The notes under the pieces: generated by a model
Seen by the model: the letters and a program-made list of their open reading frames with translations, nothing else
Databases searched by the model: none
Told to the model about the DNA's origin: nothing
Part shown: piece after piece, positions 35,956 to 43,721 of the stretch
How positions within the stretch are numbered: the first letter of the stretch is position 1
Layout: each line of letters begins with the position of its first letter
Translations under genes and position numbers: made by a program
Assembly (NCBI GenBank): GCA_031431475.1
Contig: JANPDL010000002.1
Location: 1 to 64,000, forward strand
Reading direction: 5' to 3'
Source: JADCCX01 sp031431475
GTDB taxonomy: Bacteria > Pseudomonadota > Alphaproteobacteria > Rhizobiales > Beijerinckiaceae
DNA: 64,000 nucleotides

Positions 35956-36935
35956 GTTGCTTCCTTTTCCAAATACGCTCGACGCTCAATGCGCCTCTGC
36001 TTTGTCCAGTTATTGAGGCCAACAAACACGGCATCTGCTTGGACGCCTGCTGGACCGGGCCAGTAATTGCGTTTCAAGCACCGGGCGAACGTGTCGATGG
36101 CAACGCGCAGATCCTTGTCGGCTTCATCCATGTCCTGCTCTCGAAGGACGGTGGCGAACGTCGGGAAGGGCTCCGAGTTCTGCACGAAGATCAAGCTGTA
36201 GGATTTGAGATCGCGCTTCAGAACCTCACGCATACCCTGGCGAACCAGAGCGGCTTGGATGTCCAGACCATAGTCCCCGATGGCCTTCTCGATCTCGCCA
36301 TAGGCGACCCCACGGGCGCTCTTGAGATCAGCCGCGTCATCTCCATCCATCGGGATCGCATCGGGTCTTGCCCGCAGCCAGACGCCGGTCTTGGTATCCT
36401 GCCAGAACAGCGAATGCTCAATCAGCCCATTGAGAACACCAGCCTTGACCATGGGGTTCTGCAGCAGACCGGAGTCCAGATGCGGACCTTGCCAGTCCAG
36501 AAGGCCCAGCATGCCCCGCACTGCGTCAAACTCTGGTGTGGTGAGTATCGCCTTCGCCTGCTGATCGCGCCACGCCTTGCAGGCCAGAGCAGAGTAGGTC
36601 CACTTCTTCTCATCGCCGGTCTTCGGATCGACGTAGGTTTCAGGCTGCACAACGAAGTGCTGCTTGAAGTCGGCTTCACCGAGCGCAAGATGATGAACCG
36701 CCCGGCCCATCTTGAGAGCCGCGCTCTCATCATCGTCTGGATCGCGCTTCGGGTTCAGCCATGATTTCTGCCAGAAGTGCAGAGGCGACTCCTGAAAGAT
36801 AGTGCGCAACCCACTCGATGATATTGATGGGCCGATAGCAGGGTTTGGGCCGTGGTAAAATTCAATGCCCATATCTGACACCGCGCACGCCTCACCGACC
36901 GGCAGGCCATCCCATTTTCTGATTGCCGTCATCAT
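35952..36935 (-). CDS. RecE-like PD-(D/E)XK exonuclease (DUF3799 type)
   Basis: 327 residues. ISSSGLRTIFQESPLHFW at ~38-55 and MGRAVHHLALGE at ~75-86 match the start of the exonuclease VIII/DUF3799 fold; the catalytic D-(x)-E/D-x-K array appears as LRARPDAIPM...DGDDAADLKSARG (~196-214), followed by DIQAALVRQGM. Expected role: 5'-3' resection of dsDNA to feed Bet. Overlaps both neighbours by start/stop codons. Confidence 0.82.
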   Translation of the reverse strand: MMTAIRKWDGLPVGEACAVSDMGIEFYHGPNPAIGPSISSSGLRTIFQESPLHFWQKSWLNPKRDPDDDESAALKMGRAVHHLALGEADFKQHFVVQPETYVDPKTGDEKKWTYSALACKAWRDQQAKAILTTPEFDAVRGMLGLLDWQGPHLDSGLLQNPMVKAGVLNGLIEHSLFWQDTKTGVWLRARPDAIPMDGDDAADLKSARGVAYGEIEKAIGDYGLDIQAALVRQGMREVLKRDLKSYSLIFVQNSEPFPTFATVLREQDMDEADKDLRVAIDTFARCLKRNYWPGPAGVQADAVFVGLNNWTKQRRIERRAYLEKEAT

Positions 36936-38068
36936 CAGAACTCAATCCGGCAATGCGGCACCTGGCCCGCGATGATTGCCCGGACGAGAACGGCGGCGGT
37001 TGCCGTTGACACCAGCATGATCTGCTCAATGGCCTGACCGGCCTCGTCCATCACCTTCTGGCGATGCTCTTCATCTGACTGACGGCGTGCGTCTTCGTCG
37101 CGCTGCGCCTGCTCACGGGCAAGTGCGGCTTCGCGCTCCTGACGCTCCGCAGCGTCCTTCTCGTCGCGCTCACGCTGCAGCCTCGCGATCTCCGCCTGAT
37201 GCTGGCGCTCCTTCTCCGCAAGGGCCTCTGCCGCTTGCGCCTTCTCAGCTTCAAGAGCCGCCAGAGCACGACGCTCGGCTTCGGCCTTGGCTTCTTCAGC
37301 GGCAATGGTAGCGGCTTGGAGGGCTTGGGCCCGCGCCTGCTCTTGCCGTTCGGCTTCGATCCGTTCACGCTCGGCTTTGGCGTCGGCCGCAACCTTCTCA
37401 TCGTGGGCTTTCTTTGCCGCGGCTTCCTCTGCCGCCACCCGCCGCGCATCCTCTGCAGCCCGCGCATCAGCATCGGCCCGGAGCTTGTCGAGTTCGGCCT
37501 TGTCCGCCTCCTGCTTCGTCAGGCGCTCCAAGGCTGCAGTCAGCCGCTCAACCGCCGTATCGCGCTTGGCGAGGGTGGCATCCCAGAAATCTTGAAACGC
37601 GCTGTGCTCAATCTCGATCTTGCGCAATTCGGTGATGCGCTGGGCGACTTCAGCAGATGTGTTGTCGAGAGACACCATGGCGAGCATATCAATCCGGGCG
37701 ATAGTCGCCTTCACGGACTCAATCCGGGCCGACTCCTGGTTCTCCCATTGGGTGACAGGAAGAAGGATCTCGTCCTGCAGCGCTTCCAGCTTCTCCTTCG
37801 CTGTCCTGCGCCGCTTGTTCACGCCGTCCAGCTTGACGCGGTACTCTTCACCCAAGGTCTTCCCAGCCTCATCAAGCGCCGTCTTTGCACGAGCCACAGC
37901 ATAGGCGCGGCTCCGGATTTCCTTCCGGTGCTTCTCGTTGGCCGGGCTGAGATCGCCCTGCAGGTTTTCCTTACGAAGATCCGCGATGTAGGAATCCAGC
38001 TTGGCGTCGTCGAGAAGTGTTTCGGCGAGGTCAATAGCCGCGGCTGTCTGTGCAAGTGCTGCGCTCAT
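36935..38068 (-). CDS. long coiled-coil phage protein
   Basis: 377 residues from ATG 38068. The N-terminal ~190 residues are helical (LAETLLDDAKLDSYIADLRKE), followed by ~150 residues of extreme Ala/Glu/Arg/Lys coiled coil (repeated EAER, AAEEA, QAEIARLQRERDEK). The end is a short hydrophobic tail. Similar coiled-coil proteins often lie next to phage exonuclease/annealing genes; they may scaffold or regulate nuclease action (inference). It is coupled to the exonuclease by TGATG. Confidence 0.7.
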   Translation of the reverse strand: MSAALAQTAAAIDLAETLLDDAKLDSYIADLRKENLQGDLSPANEKHRKEIRSRAYAVARAKTALDEAGKTLGEEYRVKLDGVNKRRRTAKEKLEALQDEILLPVTQWENQESARIESVKATIARIDMLAMVSLDNTSAEVAQRITELRKIEIEHSAFQDFWDATLAKRDTAVERLTAALERLTKQEADKAELDKLRADADARAAEDARRVAAEEAAAKKAHDEKVAADAKAERERIEAERQEQARAQALQAATIAAEEAKAEAERRALAALEAEKAQAAEALAEKERQHQAEIARLQRERDEKDAAERQEREAALAREQAQRDEDARRQSDEEHRQKVMDEAGQAIEQIMLVSTATAAVLVRAIIAGQVPHCRIEF

Positions 38069-38304
38069 GCTGCGCTCCTGAGTTGTGCGGTGACTTCGCG
38101 GTTGAGATCGTGCCAAGCGGATCGAGCCGAAGCGGATGACGGGCCATGCACGTTGCAGGCGTTGCGGTAGACGAGCTTCAGTCGCTCAATCACGACACTG
38201 CCGCCGCCCTCCATCAGGTCTGCCGTGTCCAGCAAACGTGCCGCCAGAACCGGGCAAGTGACGATCTCGGCATGCTCACGAATCTGTGCTGCGGTGATCG
38301 TCAT
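38065..38304 (-). CDS. hypothetical phage protein (79 residues)
   Basis: ATG at 38304 overlaps the stop of the preceding small gene, and its own stop overlaps the coiled-coil start (ATGA). Mostly helical; TLL-like segment ARLLDTADLMEGG followed by a basic helix. No family recognised. Confidence 0.55.
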   Translation of the reverse strand: MTITAAQIREHAEIVTCPVLAARLLDTADLMEGGGSVVIERLKLVYRNACNVHGPSSASARSAWHDLNREVTAQLRSAA

Positions 38305-38498
38305 TCGCCACACCGTTTGGAGCAGCCATGCCCGGCGCCACACCGCTCAGGGTTTGCGCACCACGGGTAAGGCAAGCGAGTGATCTGAACCGGCCTGACG
38401 CCGTGCTTCTTGAGAAACACGATCTCAGCCGCGTCTTCAGTCTCGGCATCAACCTTCTCACCCTTGCCGTCAGGGTGCGTGATCCAGAATGCGGACAT
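38301..38498 (-). CDS. small Cys-rich phage protein, first gene of the leftward early operon
   Basis: 65 residues with GGAG at a good distance from the ATG. An N-terminal beta-type domain (MSAFWITHPDGKGEKV...AEIVFLKKHGVRPVQI) is followed by a C-terminal zinc-binding-like tail with four to five cysteines (CANPERCGAGHGCSKRC). It is the promoter-proximal gene, about 75 bp downstream of the left operator/promoter, in the place of the early regulators of lambdoid phages. Confidence 0.65.
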   Translation of the reverse strand: MSAFWITHPDGKGEKVDAETEDAAEIVFLKKHGVRPVQITRLPYPWCANPERCGAGHGCSKRCGE

Positions 38499-38570
38499 AG
38501 TTCTCCGATCGCCATAATGGCGCTGTCTGATGTGATTGAGTGAAGCAGCCCCTTAAGGCCGATGACGTGG

Positions 38571-38621
38571 TTAATGGCACAGAAAATTCTGCACGTCAAT
38601 TACAAATGCAGAATAATTTGC
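38571..38621 (-). promoter_or_regulatory. left early promoter PL with two repressor operator sites
   Basis: Minus-strand promoter TTGACG (38599-38594), 17-bp spacer, CATTAA (38576-38571). The spacer is filled by a near-palindrome: reading leftward GCAGAATTTTCTGTGC (38592-38577), core CAGAA-tt-TTCTG. A second related site, leftward GCAAATTATTCTGC, lies at 38621-38608. The 15-nt TGCAGAATTTTCTGT is identical to the site inside the right promoter at 40954-40968, and the second site matches 13 of 14 positions of the one at 40923-40936. Confidence 0.75.
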
Positions 38622-39101
38622 TGGGAATGTCAGATTGACACGGATCAGTGACTCGCCCTACAAACAGATGCGCCCCCCAGCGTATGAAACTGAGGGGCGC
38701 GAAACCGATGGGTGGACATCGGGAGCCGAAGCTACATCCGATTTATAATCGAATGGGCCAGGTATCTCAATCCCTCATCAGAAGAAATTGCTGCAGAAAT
38801 TCGAGCAATCGAATCGCCATGTACGGCAGCAACGCGAGGGGTGGATTGCGATCCGAGCGCGTCATGGAAACTGCGGATAGCCTACCCGTAAGGGCGGCAA
38901 CTGGTCCTGCGATAGCAACCGACGGTTCCTGTCAGGACAGCAGACTTTCCCTACTCTCGCGCAAGCGGGGGTAAGGGGGGGTTTGTCTGGATGCTCCGCT
39001 TTCCTCTGGTTCCTGAACGAAAATTAGCACTGAACTGAAACAAGGTAGCCTGAGCGGCGAGTGGCGTAGCCACGATGAGCGATAATATGAAGGAGGAATT
39101 G
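38622..39101. other. intergenic region between PL and HNH gene with one possible small ORF
   Basis: No firm gene. A plus-strand frame at 38712-38891 (GTG start, 59 residues) has protein-like sequence (FIIEWARYLNPSSEEIAAEI) but no good ribosome site. Another open frame at 38648-38974 has basic, low-information sequence and looks spurious. The promoter for the HNH gene should lie in the AT-rich stretch 39005-39060. Confidence 0.4.
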
Positions 39102-39626
39102 GTGCCTAAGAAATTGAAAAAGGGAGCCAAAGCTTATCAGGCTAGATTTATTCAAAGGGGAGCCGTTGCTTTGGGTTGCGGCGATAAGAGCATCACTGTT
39201 GAAAATGCCATGCTATTCCTCGCACCCTTGCTAGGTTTTCCTACGGGCAGTCCGTCTGCAGCCTTACGCTCTACGATATGTCACTCTCTTCGTCTTCGTC
39301 TGAGTGCCAAGACTGCCCGACCAACGCCAGTATTGCAGACCCAGAGCGAGTGTGCTCCCCAGAATTTTGATCAGAAGTTGTTTTATGCTTCGTGGGATTG
39401 GAAGGAGGCGCGCTATTCAGCGCTGCGGCGCTACGGGCCAAAATGTCAATGCTGCGGCGCTACACCGAAAAACGCCCGGATAGTCGTGGACCACATCAAG
39501 CCGATTCGGCTCTTCTGGAAATTGCGTTTGGATCAGGGAAACCTTCAAATCCTCTGTGAAGATTGCAATATGGGAAAATCCTATAAAGATCAAACCGATT
39601 GGCGCGGCAAATCCCATGCCCGATAA
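39102..39626 (+). CDS. HNH endonuclease (probable moron or homing-type gene)
   Basis: 174 residues from the GTG at 39102, which has a perfect AAGGAGG at 39090-39096; an ATG at 39075 is in frame but less well placed. The C-terminal HNH fold is clear: CQCCGATPKNARIVVDHIKPI (split here as CQCCGATPKN and VVDHIKP), then NLQILCEDCNMGKS, with two CxxC zinc pairs. The N-terminal ~90 residues are unlike other phage proteins and the region is AT-richer than its surroundings. It stands on the opposite strand from its neighbours, in the immunity region, suggesting later acquisition. Confidence 0.8.
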   Translation: MPKKLKKGAKAYQARFIQRGAVALGCGDKSITVENAMLFLAPLLGFPTGSPSAALRSTICHSLRLRLSAKTARPTPVLQTQSECAPQNFDQKLFYASWDWKEARYSALRRYGPKCQCCGATPKNARIVVDHIKPIRLFWKLRLDQGNLQILCEDCNMGKSYKDQTDWRGKSHAR

Positions 39627-39834
39627 AATCACGATTGCTGCGGTTTCTGATGGCGTGGTGACAGAAGATGGAGATGACGGCAGTCAGGATGCTCTTGACC
39701 GCTTTGCCGTTCAGGAGTGGTCCCGGTTTCTGACTGGAGTGAAGAAGGGTTACTGGTCTATTCCGCGTGAAAATCTCGAAGATCGTGAGGAGTATGCCGC
39801 CTTTGTCCAGCAGCGATTTCGGATCAAGGTTTAG
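39616..39834 (+). CDS. hypothetical protein downstream of HNH gene
   Basis: 72 residues; ATG at 39616 lies inside the end of the HNH gene, so the two are coupled. Acidic start (AAVSDGVVTEDGDDGSQDAL), then an aromatic helical part (WSRFLTGVKKGYWSIPRENL). No family recognised. It is convergent with, and overlaps by 11 bp, the lipoprotein gene. Confidence 0.55.
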   Translation: MPDKITIAAVSDGVVTEDGDDGSQDALDRFAVQEWSRFLTGVKKGYWSIPRENLEDREEYAAFVQQRFRIKV

Positions 39835-40186
39835 GACCATTAAGCTCGGGTGCAGGAATGAAATCCCCGCAATTTGTGTAGATTGAAGGCTCTCCTGTCG
39901 AGGCAACCGTTCCGTCCTGTCGGATGATAATCATGTTGTTCATAAGCCCGGTGTACCCGCCGAAGCTGTTCTTCGCATTTGCCCGGAGACAGACGCGAGT
40001 GGACCCGAAGAAGCCAGGGAAGGGCGTTCCGACCGACGCATCGCGCACTGAATCCGGATCTTTGAACAAGGTCGATTTGTTCGCAGCAATTATGGTGATG
40101 GCTACAGCTTGCGACCTAAGTGGTGCATCTGCGGCTGTGACACATCCGGCTAGCATCAAAGCTGAAATGATAGATAGGTTTTTCAT
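39824..40186 (-). CDS. prophage lipoprotein coupled to the repressor
   Basis: 120 residues with a lipoprotein signal (MKNLSIISALMLAGC; lipidated Cys15). The mature domain has FKDPDSVRDASVGTPF and two further cysteines that could pair. The ATG shares one base with the repressor stop (TGATG), so it should be translated from the repressor transcript and therefore be made in the lysogen. Surface lipoproteins expressed from prophages often block superinfection or alter the host envelope; that role is inferred from position, not from homology. Confidence 0.75.
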   Translation of the reverse strand: MKNLSIISALMLAGCVTAADAPLRSQAVAITIIAANKSTLFKDPDSVRDASVGTPFPGFFGSTRVCLRANAKNSFGGYTGLMNNMIIIRQDGTVASTGEPSIYTNCGDFIPAPELNGPKP

Positions 40187-40884
40187 CAGAACCTCAAGGC
40201 TATAGGTCGGCTGACATGATAGACGAGGCCGACGACATGCGCGATCTTCCCGTCATCGGCATGAGATTTGGGAAGAAATATCTCTTTGTGAATCGGGTTC
40301 TTTGATCTTGGGATCAGAGCGATTCCATCCCGGCGAACCTCGACCTCCTTCACCGTCCGTTCAATCAGGTGCCCGCCGTTTCTGGATTGCTCTACAATGA
40401 CTATCATCCCACTGATCGGCATATATCCGGTATCATCCCATGCGACGGCGATCACATAGTCACCGTGCAGGATGCCGACCTCCGTCATGCTGTCGCCCTG
40501 GACCTCGAACGCGCAATGCTTCGCACCTTGGAACCTGTGGTGGCGCGGGGCTTCAATCATTTCCGCATTGGCCTCATCAAAGAAATCATCCGCTGTGATG
40601 AAGCGTCCAGCCTCGACCTTGCCAGCGATGGGTATCGCAGAGGTGCTTACTTGGCGGGCTCCAGCGATCTTTTTGACCTCTGGCTGCTGACCCATCAAAT
40701 ATTCGACATCACACGATAGAGCCTCGGCAAGCCTCTGGATTCTGTCTGCAGAAGGCATGCGCGACTTACCGGCACCGATCTGATGGATCATGCCGCGGTA
40801 GCTGCCGGAACGGCGCTCCGCCTCTGCACGGGTTATCCCAAGCGCCTCCAGTCTGGCCTCGATGCGGTTCATGATGGTGTTCAT
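40186..40884 (-). CDS. phage repressor, XRE helix-turn-helix plus S24 peptidase (CI-like)
   Basis: 232 residues from ATG 40884 (ATG 40872 is possible; the ribosome site is weak). N-terminal helix-turn-helix (MNRIEARLEALGITRAEAER to AEALSCDVEYLMG, ~1-70). C-terminal LexA-like domain with the nucleophile serine in FEVQGDSMTEVG (~132) and a lysine in the ERTVKEVEVRRDGIAL strand. Autocleavage after RecA activation is expected, making this prophage SOS-inducible. It lies between the two operator arrays and faces the Cro-like gene across the right one, as CI does in lambda. Confidence 0.9.
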   Translation of the reverse strand: MNTIMNRIEARLEALGITRAEAERRSGSYRGMIHQIGAGKSRMPSADRIQRLAEALSCDVEYLMGQQPEVKKIAGARQVSTSAIPIAGKVEAGRFITADDFFDEANAEMIEAPRHHRFQGAKHCAFEVQGDSMTEVGILHGDYVIAVAWDDTGYMPISGMIVIVEQSRNGGHLIERTVKEVEVRRDGIALIPRSKNPIHKEIFLPKSHADDGKIAHVVGLVYHVSRPIALRF

Positions 40885-40909
40885 TCTGAACAATCCGCCA
40901 TTGTGAGGC

Positions 40910-40974
40910 GCAGAATGCAATTGCAAATAATTCTGCATTATAGGGCTTGCTGATGCAGAATTTTCTGTTATATG
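40910..40974 (+). promoter_or_regulatory. right operator region with PR and the repressor promoter PRM
   Basis: PR: TTGCTG (40947-40952), 16-bp spacer, TATATG (40969-40974); its spacer holds operator GCAGAATTTTCTGT (40955-40968). PRM on the minus strand has a perfect -10 TATAAT (40942-40937) with no good -35, as in activator-dependent promoters. Two further sites, GCAGAATGCAATTGC (40910-40924) and GCAAATAATTCTGC (40923-40936), cover the region just downstream of PRM. The sites match those at PL (38577-38621) in sequence and order. Confidence 0.75.
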
Positions 40975-40984
40975 TGGATGCAAC

Positions 40985-41263
40985 ATGGTTAACACTTTGC
41001 TCCCTTCAAGAAACGAGTTTGTTCCCGATCTACTTCGGCTGGCGGACGCGATCAAAAAGATCGATCGGATTTCAGACACGGAACTGGAACGCGCCTCAGA
41101 TGGCGGACGCGGGCTCATCGCGCGCCTCCGCAAAGGGGAAGGCGTGAATTACGACACCCTGCAGAGGTTCTCTGCATGGCTCAATGATCGGAAGACCGAG
41201 TTGGAAGCCGCTGGCGCGACAATAGTCGTTGCGGCGGATTGCTCAACTGAATCCCTGAATTAA
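40985..41263 (+). CDS. Cro-like regulator
   Basis: 92 residues starting about 10 nt downstream of PR. The central region (LADAIKKIDRISDTELERAS, then GRGLIARLRKGEGVNYDTL) looks like a short helix-turn-helix in which GGRGLIARL would be the recognition helix. Position opposite the CI-like repressor across shared operators gives the Cro role; sequence similarity to known Cro proteins cannot be judged by eye. Confidence 0.65.
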   Translation: MVNTLLPSRNEFVPDLLRLADAIKKIDRISDTELERASDGGRGLIARLRKGEGVNYDTLQRFSAWLNDRKTELEAAGATIVVAADCSTESLN

Positions 41264-41280
41264 CCCTAACGGAGAAGACA

Positions 41281-41802
41281 ATGGCAAAGCGCGGAAGGCC
41301 TGCGAAGGTCAAGACGGAAGGTGCCAAACTGCAGGCGGTGAACGGCGATGTTCTGGTCCAGCTTGTGAAGTCGAAGGCCGAGAACAAGCAGAAGATCGGC
41401 GAACTAAATGGCGAGCATGGTTCCCGCGTCAAGCATCACACCGAACTCTCTGGCCTGAACAAGACGGCATACGGGTTCATTTGCAAGCTGGACGGCATGA
41501 CACCGGGGGCGCGCGAAGAAGCGCTGACTTGTCTCGATCTATACATTGACCTCATGCACGAGAAGAAGCGCTGGGAAGCTCATGTCGGCGACCTCGCTGC
41601 GCAGGCCGAGGCTGCATCGCGTGCCGAGGGCAAGCCTGGTGACGAGCAGGAAGACGATCATCGCACGCAGTTCATGAAGGACAACGCGGCTGCACGCCTT
41701 CGCGAAGCTGAGGCTGCCGAAGCGACCGTGAAGACCAACGTCACGGCGATCAAGCGCGGCATCTCGAAGCTGCCGGTGGAAGCAGTTCCCGCCGTTCACT
41801 AA
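41281..41802 (+). CDS. hypothetical phage protein (173 residues)
   Basis: GGAGA precedes the ATG. A basic start (MAKRGRPAKVKTEGAKL) resembles an AT-hook-like GRP motif; the middle (SGLNKTAYGFICKLDGMTPG) is a conserved-looking compact domain and the C-terminal part is charged and helical. Second gene of the rightward operon; function unknown. A highly structured intergenic stretch follows its stop. Confidence 0.7.
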   Translation: MAKRGRPAKVKTEGAKLQAVNGDVLVQLVKSKAENKQKIGELNGEHGSRVKHHTELSGLNKTAYGFICKLDGMTPGAREEALTCLDLYIDLMHEKKRWEAHVGDLAAQAEAASRAEGKPGDEQEDDHRTQFMKDNAAARLREAEAAEATVKTNVTAIKRGISKLPVEAVPAVH

Positions 41803-41945
41803 TCCCGCAAGGGACCGAGGCAGGCCGGGGCAGTTCCGGCTCGTTGGTCGAGATCAAGTGAAATGCGGGTTCGATTCCCGCCGCCCGTGAGGGTCGCAGT
41901 CGGGAGAGGTGTCCCGAGACCTGGCAGCCTGGAAAGACAGGCAAC
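41803..41945 (+). ncRNA. candidate structured RNA with a tRNA T-arm mimic
   Basis: Between two early genes lie five consecutive potential hairpins: TCCC-GCAA-GGGA (41803-41814), GCCGG/CCGGC (41824-41840), GCGGG-TTCGATT-CCCGC (41865-41881), TCGGGA/TCCCGA (41900-41917) and GCCTG/CAGGC (41927-41942). The third has the exact size and loop of a tRNA T-arm. No acceptor or anticodon stem fits around it, so it is not a tRNA gene. It is transcribed from PR and could act as a 5' leader of the resolvase gene or as a processed small RNA. I know of no named family that matches. Confidence 0.4.
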
Positions 41946-41963
41946 TCTAGCAGGGGATATCGT

Positions 41964-42590
41964 ATGACACAGCAGGCCCCACGTATCCTAGCGCTAGACC
42001 TTGGCAAAGTTCTGGGGTTTGCCGATGGCGCGGTTGATGGCGCGCCGATGGCAGGATCAGTCCCACTTGGACGCTCATCGGATGATTTGATTGATCGCGT
42101 GATTGCGCTGGAGAAATGGCTGACAGACAGACTCGCTTTTAGACCTGACATTCTGGCGATTGAGGCGAACCTAAGCCTTCGCGCGATGAAGTGGGAAGCT
42201 GATGCAAAGTCGGCGTTTCTGCTTATGGGGACGGCGGAGAAAGTCGCTCGACAGTGCGGAGTGAACAACGTCGTCACAGACATCAATGCCCAAGATGCCA
42301 GAGTCCATTTTTTAGGTAAGGCCCGCTTCTTAGTGACCGGCGATGGCAAGCGCGCGAATGCACACAAGGCGCAAGAGCTTGGCTGGGAGTTCACAGGTCT
42401 TGATGCCGCAGATGCCCTCGCCCTCTGGGATGCCACCTTCGCCCGCCGCTTTCCGAATTGGTATCGGCGTAGCCACCAATTCCCCCAAACGGGTCGGCTT
42501 CCATCCACCTTCCGGCCATCCATGGGCAAGAAAGACCCGCGGCCGAAGCCTGACGGTCCCCTGTTCAAGAGCCTTTCACCACAACCATAG
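41964..42590 (+). CDS. RuvC-like Holliday junction resolvase
   Basis: 208 residues with AGGGGA before the ATG. RNase-H-fold catalytic acids appear at ILALDLGK (~8-15), LAIEANLSL (~64-72) and the C-terminal DAADALALWDA (~134-144), in the order and spacing of RuvC-type resolvases. The last ~50 residues are basic and unstructured. It would resolve junctions made by Bet/RecE recombination or replication. Confidence 0.82.
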   Translation: MTQQAPRILALDLGKVLGFADGAVDGAPMAGSVPLGRSSDDLIDRVIALEKWLTDRLAFRPDILAIEANLSLRAMKWEADAKSAFLLMGTAEKVARQCGVNNVVTDINAQDARVHFLGKARFLVTGDGKRANAHKAQELGWEFTGLDAADALALWDATFARRFPNWYRRSHQFPQTGRLPSTFRPSMGKKDPRPKPDGPLFKSLSPQP

Positions 42591-42598
42591 GAGTTCCA

Positions 42599-42820
42599 AT
42601 GTCGGCATCAATTGTTCAGCCGGGTTCGGTATCACCAGTCCAGAAGGCGGCACGCATCCTGTCCAGCGAGGACAAGGTGAAAGATGCCGCGGCGATCCTG
42701 CTGAACGCCCATCTCGACGCGCTGCATGTCTTCAAGGGCGAGCGCATGCTGTCTGCGGAGGACATCCCGGACGTGCAGACAATCCTAGAAATCGCAACCC
42801 GTCACGCGAGGAAGCCATGA
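42599..42820 (+). CDS. hypothetical phage protein (73 residues)
   Basis: GGAG precedes the ATG; the stop overlaps the next start (ATGA). Helical (AAAILLNAHLDALHVFKGERM). No family recognised. Confidence 0.6.
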   Translation: MSASIVQPGSVSPVQKAARILSSEDKVKDAAAILLNAHLDALHVFKGERMLSAEDIPDVQTILEIATRHARKP

Positions 42821-43710
42821 GACTTGATAAGCTCACGCCAGAGCAAGAGGCGCGTGTTCCACACATCAGAGATGAGTGGCTGAAAGTTGGATTATCGACT
42901 GAACCAGCAGATCGCAAAATGGCAGAGGAAGGTGTGAAGTTGGCCTATGCTGCGGCAGGACTTGCCCCGCCAAAGATTGTGATCTGGTTGGACAGTCCGC
43001 AGCAAGGCGCAATCGCTTTTGCTATGCTCACCAACTCAAAACTTGGTCCTTCCGTCAGGGCTTCCGTCAGGGATTCCGTCTGGGATTCCGTCAGGGCAGC
43101 GGCCTATGGTTCTCACGACGCTCATTGGATTGGGTTCTATGCGGCAATAGCCGAATTTGGAGTTCACGATTCCCGACTTGATGGCCTGCACCAGATCACC
43201 AGATCGTGCGGCTGGTGGTGGCCTTTTGCTGGTGCGGTGATCCTGACTGATCGACCGGAAACTATAAGGCAGGATGATCAAAACCGCCTTCATTGCGAGG
43301 ACGGCCCTGCGGTCAGATATCGGGATGGTTTTTCAGTTTATTCGTGGCGCGGAACGCGGTTTCCCTCAGAATGGATCACTGACAAAATCAGCCTGACGGC
43401 AAAGATTGCTCTGACATGGAAGAACTTGGAACAGCGCCGTGTCGCCATAGAAATCATCGGTTGGGACCGTGTGCTTCGTGAACTGAAAGCGCGCGTCATT
43501 GATGCCGATGCAGATCCACAAATCGGCACACTGCTTGAAGTCAATTTACCCGATCTGGATGCGCCATCGCGATTTGTCCGCCTCGAATGCGGGACCGGAA
43601 GAACCTTTGCCGTTTGCGTTCCATCCGGCATCCCCACGGCCATTGCCGGGCAGGCATGGATGATGGGCAAGACTCAGACAGACTTTCTCCCTCCTGAAAT
43701 CCGCACCTGA
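42817..43710 (+). CDS. DUF6745-like protein
   Basis: 297 residues from ATG 42817. It has a run of short repeats (SVRA-SVRD-SVWD-SVRA, ~79-94), the NRLHCEDGPAVRYRDGFSVY block (~150-165) with a following HG-like WRGTRFP, and a later WDRVLRELKA segment, the pattern I associate with DUF6745. Function unknown. It is followed by a small protein that may be its partner. The repeat is encoded by four 12-bp tandem units. Confidence 0.65.
   Translation: MRLDKLTPEQEARVPHIRDEWLKVGLSTEPADRKMAEEGVKLAYAAAGLAPPKIVIWLDSPQQGAIAFAMLTNSKLGPSVRASVRDSVWDSVRAAAYGSHDAHWIGFYAAIAEFGVHDSRLDGLHQITRSCGWWWPFAGAVILTDRPETIRQDDQNRLHCEDGPAVRYRDGFSVYSWRGTRFPSEWITDKISLTAKIALTWKNLEQRRVAIEIIGWDRVLRELKARVIDADADPQIGTLLEVNLPDLDAPSRFVRLECGTGRTFAVCVPSGIPTAIAGQAWMMGKTQTDFLPPEIRT
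43051..43098. repeat. four 12-bp tandem repeats inside the DUF6745-like gene
   Basis: Units TCCGTCAGGGCT, TCCGTCAGGGAT, TCCGTCTGGGAT and TCCGTCAGGGCA follow without gaps and encode a four-residue repeat (S-V-x-x). Copy-number change would keep the frame and lengthen or shorten the repeat region. Confidence 0.9.
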
Positions 43711-43721
43711 AAGGACTGAAA

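Noticed and set aside
38648..38974. 108-residue plus-strand open frame right of PL
   Set aside because: Basic and low-information; a different frame (38712-38891) looks more protein-like, and neither has a good ribosome site.
41865..41881. tRNA gene suggested by GCGGG-TTCGATT-CCCGC
   Set aside because: Only the T-arm fits. Only ~12 nt separate it from the nearest D-arm-like piece, leaving no room for an anticodon arm, and no matching acceptor stem exists; kept as a structured-RNA candidate instead.
43051..43098. CRISPR-like repeat
   Set aside because: Four contiguous 12-bp units without spacers inside a reading frame; a coding tandem repeat, not a CRISPR array.
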